A stretch of DNA of 64,000 nucleotides from Shewanella halotolerans (lineage in GTDB: Bacteria; Pseudomonadota; Gammaproteobacteria; Enterobacterales; Shewanellaceae). The notes below the pieces were generated by a model that was given only the letters and a program-made list of their open reading frames with translations, had not been told where the DNA came from and made no database searches. Below, one piece after another: positions 43,641-52,600 of this stretch. Location: the NCBI RefSeq assembly GCF_019457535.1, contig NZ_CP080417.1, positions 310,001-374,000 of the forward strand, written 5' to 3'. How positions within the stretch are numbered: the stretch's first letter is position 1; each line of letters starts with the position of its first letter. The translations under genes were made by a program, and so were the position numbers.

Positions 43641-46600
43641 TTATGGAATTGTATCAATTACCAAGTTTTCGTTACCGAGTAGGTTGTTGATGATCTGAGC
43701 ATCACTTAAGGTGTTGTTATTGGTTAAGTCAACATTGTTCAATACTATAGTGAGATCCACCACTCCATCATGGTTGGCATCAACAGAGATCTCAGTGTTA
43801 CCACCACTGAAATTGAACGCTAAGTATTGATCTAAAGCGTATACACCACTCTCTTCATCGACCAATATGGCAGATAAATCTAACTTATCCATACTGATAT
43901 CGAAGTTGAGCACAGTATCTATGCTGCTGTCATCGGACCCAACATCCCAAACAAAGGTATCTATATCGCTATCTATACCTGCATCTATAGAGTCGCTGCC
44001 CGCACCACCAATGAGTACATCGGCTCCTATACCGCCATCGATAGTATCGTCGCCTAGGCCTCCTAAGATGATGTCATTACCACTTCCGCCTTCGATCAGA
44101 TCGTCACCAGAGCCACCGATGAGTTGATCGTCGCCTTCCAATCCGAATATGGAGTCGTTACCTTCTCGACCATAAATTTCGTCATCAAGGTTTGCCCCAG
44201 TTAACGAGTCTCCTTCTGTAGTACCGAAAATGAGATTATCTACATTATCAGTTCCTGTGACAGTTATTGCGGTATCAGGGAGCAGTTCATGGGTAAAGGT
44301 TGCCTGAACAAAGCGTGCCTGATAAGAGCCGCCATCATTATCCAAGTAGGTGATGGTCCAAATATCACCTGGATCGACAGGATTGGCACCGAGATAATCG
44401 GCCAGCGTGATGCTATTGTCAGATTCCATTAGAATGTCTGTATAAGAGATATGAGCACTCATCAAACCGGAATTAGCGTCATAGAACCAATCTGTTACGC
44501 CATTCGCTGCTGCTATCACAATAAAGGTGATACCGTTAATGGTCAGCCTTACAGATACTTCCTGCTCCCTTTCAATGCCAGTCGGTCCACCAATCTCGCT
44601 ATTAGGAATTGGGATGTCGAAAGGTGATTTTTGGAAATCGGTAAATAGATCTAAAGCACCGCTGCTTGGATCTAAGTTAATGGCGCTGGCAAATGCACTG
44701 CTGACAGTCAGATAAGCATCTTGGTCATTACCTGACGTCAATGGTGATGAGCCATCACCGATTAGTACGGTATTTCCGCCCAGGCTATTTGCAGGAACCG
44801 TATGTATGACAAAGTTGCCATCAACGCTATCGGAACCTGAGTTGATCGTGAAGGTTAGATTGATATCTAGTTGATCTTCGATACCTGTATTATCTCCAGG
44901 GACATACACTAAGGTACCGAGTTCTGAAGCCGAAAGCACGACCGGATTATCAAAGTCATACAGGGTCAATACTCCCGAATCGTCATCGACATACCAGATC
45001 TCACCTATGTTGGCTGTTTCGTCGGGATCAACGAAGGATAGACTTAATCCAGTAATGGTAATGACATCGTTATAGTCCTGATCTGTCGGTACATCGATAC
45101 CAAGTGGGTAACCATCTAGATAAGGTATGGCTATTTCTGCAAGTGAGGCGGGTACCCAGATCTCTTTAGCAAACTCACCCTCAATCGGATCATTATTACC
45201 GTTAATGGTGATAGTGACTGTTTGGGTATCTGTTCCACCGTCATTATCTGTGACGGTGACATCGAAGCTCAGGGTAATGGTCTCATCTTCAGCAAGGAAC
45301 TGAATGAGAGAGTTTAAGATGCTGTAGTCCCAGCTGTCGCTGTCGACGCTGAAGCCGTCAATCAGGCTCTGAATTTGCGCCGCGCTGAGCACGCTGGTGA
45401 GGTCACCACCGCTCCAGCTGATGTCATCGTTGTAGACCTCGGTGACGTTGTGGGTGTTGTTGACATCCACATCGGTGAAGCTGAGTGCGCCGCTGTCGGT
45501 GAGGTTAGGATTGCTGGCATCTTCGGTGACGCCGCCAGTGGCGTCCACGGTCAGTACCGGCAGGTCATTGGTGCCGGTAATGGTGAGGCTGACGGTCTTG
45601 GTATCAGACCCGCCGTCGTTGTCGGTGACGGTGACCTCGAAGCTTAAGGTGATGGTCTCACCCAGGGCGAGGAACTGCACGTCACTGTTGAGGATGCTGT
45701 AATCCCAGCTGTCGCTGTCGACGCTGAAGCCGTCAATCAGGCTCTGAATTTGCGCCGCGCTGAGCACGCTGGTGAGGTCACCACCGCTCCAGCTGATGTC
45801 ATCGTTGTAGACCTCGGTGACGTTGTGGGTGTTGTTGACATCCACATCGGTGAAGCTGAGTGCGCCGCTGTCGGTGAGGTTAGGGTTGCTGGCATCTTCC
45901 ACTACGCCGCCAGTGGCGTCCACGGTCAGTACCGGCAGGTCATTGGTGCCGGTAATGGTGAGGCTGACGGTCTTGGTATCAGACCCGCCGTCGTTGTCGG
46001 TGACGGTGACCTCGAAGCTTAAGGTGATGGTCTCACCCAGGGCGAGGAACTGCACGTCACTGTTAAGAATGCTGTAGTCCCAGCTGTCGCTGTCGACGCT
46101 GAAGCCGTCAATCAGGCTCTGAATTTGCGCCGCGCTGAGCACGCTGGTCAGATCGCCACCGCTCCAGCTGATGTCATCGTTGTAGACCTCGGTGACGTTG
46201 TGGGTGTTGTTGACATCCACATCGGTGAAGCTGAGTGCGCCGCTGTCGGTGAGGTTAGGGTTGCTGGCATCTTCCACTACGCCGCCAGTGGCGTCCACGG
46301 TCAGTACCGGCAGGTCATTGGTGCCGGTAATGGTGAGGCTGACGGTCTTGGTATCAGACCCGCCGTCGTTGTCGGTGACGGTGACCTCGAAGCTTAAGGT
46401 GATGGTCTCACCCAGGGCGAGGAACTGCACGTCACTGTTAAGAATGCTGTAGTCCCAGCTGTCGCTGTCGACGCTGAAGCCGTCAATCAGGCTCTGAATT
46501 TGCGCCGCGCTGAGCACGCTGGTCAGATCGCCACCGCTCCAGCTGATGTCATCGTTGTAGACCTCGGTGACGTTGTGGGTGTTGTTGACATCCACATCGG

Positions 46601-49600
46601 TGAAGCTGAGTGCGCCGCTGTCGGTGAGGTTAGGATTGCTGGCATCTTCGGTGACGCCGCCAGTGGCGTCCACGGTCAGTACCGGCAGGTCATTGGTGCC
46701 GGTAATGGTGAGGCTGACGGTCTTGGTATCAGACCCGCCGTCGTTGTCGGTGACGGTGACCTCGAAGCTTAAGGTGATGGTCTCACCCAGGGCGAGGAAC
46801 TGCACGTCACTGTTAAGAATGCTGTAATCCCAGCTGTCGCTGTCGACGCTGAAGCCGTCAATCAGGCTCTGAATTTGCGCCGCGCTGAGCACGCTGGTGA
46901 GGTCACCACCGCTCCAGCTGATGTCATCGTTGTAGACCTCGGTGACGTTGTGGGTGTTGTTGACATCCACATCGGTGAAGCTGAGTGCGCCGCTGTCGGT
47001 GAGGTTAGGGTTGCTGGCATCTTCCACCACGCCGCCAGTGGCGTCCACGGTCAGTACCGGCAGGTCATTGGTGCCGGTAATGGTGAGGCTGACGGTCTTG
47101 GTATCAGACCCGCCGTCGTTGTCGGTGACCGTGACCTCGAAGCTTAAGGTGATGGTCTCACCCAGGGCGAGGAACTGCACGTCACTGTTGAGGATGCTGT
47201 AATCCCAGCTGTCGCTGTCGACGCTGAAGCCGTCAATCAGGCTCTGAATTTGCGCCGCGCTGAGCACGCTGGTCAGATCGCCACCGCTCCAGCTGATGTC
47301 ATCGTTGTAGACCTCGGTGACGTTGTGGGTGTTGTTGACATCCACATCGGTGAAGCTGAGTGCGCCGCTGTCGGTGAGGTTAGGATTGCTGGCATCTTCG
47401 GTGACGCCGCCAGTGGCGTCCACGGTCAGTACCGGCAGGTCATTGGTGCCGGTAATGGTGAGGCTGACGGTCTTGGTATCAGACCCGCCGTCGTTGTCGG
47501 TGACGGTGACCTCGAAGCTTAAGGTGATGGTCTCACCCAGGGCGAGGAACTGCACGTCACTGTTAAGAATGCTGTAATCCCAGCTGTCGCTGTCGACGCT
47601 GAAGCCGTCAATCAGGCTCTGAATTTGCGCCGCGCTGAGCACGCTGGTGAGGTCACCACCGCTCCAGCTGATGTCATCGTTGTAGACCTCGGTGACGTTG
47701 TGGGTGTTGTTGACATCCACATCGGTGAAGCTGAGTGCGCCGCTGTCGGTGAGGTTAGGGTTGCTGGCATCTTCCACCACGCCGCCAGTGGCGTCCACGG
47801 TCAGTACCGGCAGGTCATTGGTGCCGGTAATGGTGAGGCTGACGGTCTTGGTATCAGACCCGCCGTCGTTGTCGGTGACCGTGACCTCGAAGCTTAAGGT
47901 GATGGTCTCACCCAGGGCGAGGAACTGCACGTCACTGTTAAGAATGCTGTAGTCCCAGCTGTCGCTGTCGACGCTGAAGCCGTCAATCAGGCTCTGAATT
48001 TGCGCCGCGCTGAGCACGCTGGTCAGATCGCCACCGCTCCAGCTGATGTCATCGTTGTAGACCTCGGTGACGTTGTGGGTGTTGTTGACATCCACATCGG
48101 TGAAGCTGAGTGCGCCGCTGTCGGTGAGGTTAGGGTTGCTGGCATCTTCGGTGACGCCGCCAGTGGCGTCCACGGTCAGTACCGGCAGGTCATTGGTGCC
48201 GGTAATGGTGAGGCTGACGGTCTTGGTATCAGACCCGCCGTCGTTGTCGGTGACCGTGACCTCAAAGCTTAAGGTGATGGTCTCACCCAGGGCGAGGAAC
48301 TGCACGTCACTGTTGAGGATGCTGTAATCCCAGCTGTCGCTGTCGACGCTGAAGCCGTCAATCAGACTCTGAATTTGCGCCGCGCTGAGCACGCTGGTGA
48401 GGTCACCACCGCTCCAGCTGATGTCATCGTTGTAGACCTCGGTGACGTTGTGGGTGTTGTTGACATCCACATCGGTGAAGCTGAGTGCGCCGCTGTCGGT
48501 GAGGTTAGGGTTGCTGGCATCTTCCACCACGCCGCCAGTGGCGTCCACGGTCAGTACCGGCAGGTCATTGGTGCCGGTAATGGTGAGGCTGACGGTCTTG
48601 GTATCAGACCCGCCGTCGTTGTCGGTGACCGTGACCTCGAAGCTTAAGGTGATGGTCTCACCCAGGGCGAGGAACTGCACGTCACTGTTGAGGATGCTGT
48701 AATCCCAGCTGTCGCTGTCGACGCTGAAGCCGTCAATCAGGCTCTGAATTTGCGCCGCGCTGAGCACGCTGGTGAGGTCACCACCGCTCCAGCTGATGTC
48801 ATCGTTGTAGACCTCGGTGACGTTGTGGGTGTTGTTGACATCCACATCGGTGAAGCTGAGTGCGCCGCTGTCGGTGAGGTTAGGATTGCTGGCATCTTCG
48901 GTGACGCCGCCAGTGGCGTCCACGGTCAGTACCGGCAGGTCATTGGTGCCGGTAATGGTGAGGCTGACGGTCTTGGTATCAGACCCGCCGTCGTTGTCGG
49001 TGACGGTGACCTCGAAGCTTAAGGTGATGGTCTCACCCAGGGCGAGGAACTGCACGTCACTGTTAAGAATGCTGTAATCCCAGCTGTCGCTGTCGACGCT
49101 GAAGCCGTCAATCAGGCTCTGAATTTGCGCCGCGCTGAGCACGCTGGTGAGGTCACCACCGCTCCAGCTGATGTCATCGTTGTAGACCTCGGTGACGTTG
49201 TGGGTGTTGTTGACATCCACATCGGTGAAGCTGAGTGCGCCGCTGTCGGTGAGGTTAGGGTTGCTGGCATCTTCCACTACGCCGCCAGTGGCGTCCACGG
49301 TCAGTACCGGCAGGTCATTGGTGCCGGTAATGGTGAGGCTGACGGTCTTGGTATCAGACCCGCCGTCGTTGTCGGTGACGGTGACCTCGAAGCTTAAGGT
49401 GATGGTCTCACCCAGGGCGAGGAACTGCACGTCACTGTTAAGAATGCTGTAATCCCAGCTGTCGCTGTCGACGCTGAAGCCGTCAATCAGGCTCTGAATT
49501 TGCGCCGCGCTGAGCACGCTGGTGAGGTCACCACCGCTCCAGCTGATGTCATCGTTGTAGACCTCGGTGACGTTGTGGGTGTTGTTGACATCCACATCGG

Positions 49601-52600
49601 TGAAGCTGAGTGCGCCGCTGTCGGTGAGGTTAGGATTGCTGGCATCTTCGGTGACGCCGCCAGTGGCGTCCACGGTCAGTACCGGCAGGTCATTGGTGCC
49701 GGTAATGGTGAGGCTGACGGTCTTGGTATCAGACCCGCCGTCGTTGTCGGTGACGGTGACCTCGAAGCTTAAGGTGATGGTCTCACCCAGGGCGAGGAAC
49801 TGCACGTCACTGTTAAGAATGCTGTAATCCCAGCTGTCGCTGTCGACGCTGAAGCCGTCAATCAGGCTCTGAATTTGCGCCGCGCTGAGCACGCTGGTGA
49901 GGTCACCACCGCTCCAGCTGATGTCATCGTTGTAGACCTCGGTGACGTTGTGGGTGTTGTTGACATCCACATCGGTGAAGCTGAGTGCGCCGCTGTCGGT
50001 GAGGTTAGGGTTGCTGGCATCTTCCACTACGCCGCCAGTGGCGTCCACGGTCAGTACCGGCAGGTCATTGGTGCCGGTAATGGTGAGGCTGACGGTCTTG
50101 GTATCAGACCCGCCGTCGTTGTCGGTGACGGTGACCTCGAAGCTTAAGGTGATGGTCTCACCCAGGGCGAGGAACTGCACGTCACTGTTAAGAATGCTGT
50201 AGTCCCAGCTGTCGCTGTCGACGCTGAAGCCGTCAATCAGGCTCTGAATTTGCGCCGCGCTGAGCACGCTGGTCAGATCGCCACCGCTCCAGCTGATGTC
50301 ATCGTTGTAGACCTCGGTGACGTTGTGGGTGTTGTTGACATCCACATCGGTGAAGCTGAGTGCGCCGCTGTCGGTGAGGTTAGGATTGCTGGCATCTTCG
50401 GTGACGCCGCCAGTGGCGTCCACGGTCAGTACCGGCAGGTCATTGGTGCCGGTAATGGTGAGGCTGACGGTCTTGGTATCAGACCCGCCGTCGTTGTCGG
50501 TGACGGTGACCTCGAAGCTTAAGGTGATGGTCTCACCCAGGGCGAGGAACTGCACGTCACTGTTAAGAATGCTGTAGTCCCAGCTGTCGCTGTCGACGCT
50601 GAAGCCGTCAATCAGGCTCTGAATTTGCGCCGCGCTGAGCACGCTGGTCAGATCGCCACCGCTCCAGCTGATGTCATCGTTGTAGACCTCGGTGACGTTG
50701 TGGGTGTTGTTGACATCCACATCGGTGAAGCTGAGTGCGCCGCTGTCGGTGAGGTTAGGATTGCTGGCATCTTCGGTGACGCCGCCAGTGGCGTCCACGG
50801 TCAGTACCGGCAGGTCATTGGTGCCGGTAATGGTGAGGCTGACGGTCTTGGTATCAGACCCGCCGTCGTTGTCGGTGACGGTGACCTCGAAGCTTAAGGT
50901 GATGGTCTCACCCAGGGCGAGGAACTGCACGTCACTGTTAAGAATGCTGTAATCCCAGCTGTCGCTGTCGACGCTGAAGCCGTCAATCAGGCTCTGAATT
51001 TGCGCCGCGCTGAGCACGCTGGTGAGGTCACCACCGCTCCAGCTGATGTCATCGTTGTAGACCTCGGTGACGTTGTGGGTGTTGTTGACATCCACATCGG
51101 TGAAGCTGAGTGCGCCGCTGTCGGTGAGGTTAGGGTTGCTGGCATCTTCCACCACGCCGCCAGTGGCGTCCACGGTCAGTACCGGCAGGTCATTGGTGCC
51201 GGTAATGGTGAGGCTGACGGTCTTGGTATCAGACCCGCCGTCGTTGTCGGTGACCGTGACCTCGAAGCTTAAGGTGATGGTCTCACCCAGGGCGAGGAAC
51301 TGCACGTCACTGTTGAGGATGCTGTAATCCCAGCTGTCGCTGTCGACGCTGAAGCCGTCAATCAGGCTCTGAATTTGCGCCGCGCTGAGCACGCTGGTCA
51401 GATCGCCACCGCTCCAGCTGATGTCATCGTTGTAGACCTCGGTGACGTTGTGGGTGTTGTTGACATCCACATCGGTGAAGCTGAGTGCGCCGCTGTCGGT
51501 GAGGTTAGGATTGCTGGCATCTTCGGTGACGCCGCCAGTGGCGTCCACGGTCAGTACCGGCAGGTCATTGGTGCCGGTAATGGTGAGGCTGACGGTCTTG
51601 GTATCAGACCCGCCGTCGTTGTCGGTGACGGTGACCTCGAAGCTTAAGGTGATGGTCTCACCCAGGGCGAGGAACTGCACGTCACTGTTAAGAATGCTGT
51701 AATCCCAGCTGTCGCTGTCGACGCTGAAGCCGTCAATCAGGCTCTGAATTTGCGCCGCGCTGAGCACGCTGGTGAGGTCACCACCGCTCCAGCTGATGTC
51801 ATCGTTGTAGACCTCGGTGACGTTGTGGGTGTTGTTGACATCCACATCGGTGAAGCTGAGTGCGCCGCTGTCGGTGAGGTTAGGGTTGCTGGCATCTTCC
51901 ACCACGCCGCCAGTGGCGTCCACGGTCAGTACCGGCAGGTCATTGGTGCCGGTAATGGTGAGGCTGACGGTCTTGGTATCAGACCCGCCGTCGTTGTCGG
52001 TGACGGTGACCTCGAAGCTTAAGGTGATGGTCTCACCCAGGGCGAGGAACTGCACGTCACTGTTAAGAATGCTGTAGTCCCAGCTGTCGCTGTCGACGCT
52101 GAAGCCGTCAATCAGGCTCTGAATTTGCGCCGCGCTGAGCACGCTGGTCAGGTCACCGCCGCTCCAGCTGATGTCATCGTTGTAGACCTCGGTGACGTTG
52201 TGGGTGTTGTTGACATCCACATCGGTGAAGCTGAGTGCGCCGCTGTCGGTCAGGTTAGGGTTGCTGGCATCTTCCACTACGCCGCCAGTGGCGTCCACGG
52301 TGAGTACCGGCAGGTCATTGGTACCGGTAATGGTGAGGCTGACGGTCTTGGTATCAGACCCGCCATCGTTATCGGTGACGGTGACCTCAAAGCTTAAGGT
52401 GATGGTCTCACCCAGGGCGAGGAACTGCACGTCACTGTTAAGAATGCTGTAGTCCCAGCTGTCGCTGTCGACGCTGAAGCCGTCAATCAGGCTCTGAATT
52501 TGCGCCGCGCTGAGCACGCTGGTCAGGTCGCCGCCGCTCCAGCTGATGTCATCGTTGTAGACCTCGGTGACGTTGTGGGTGTTGTTGACATCCACATCGG

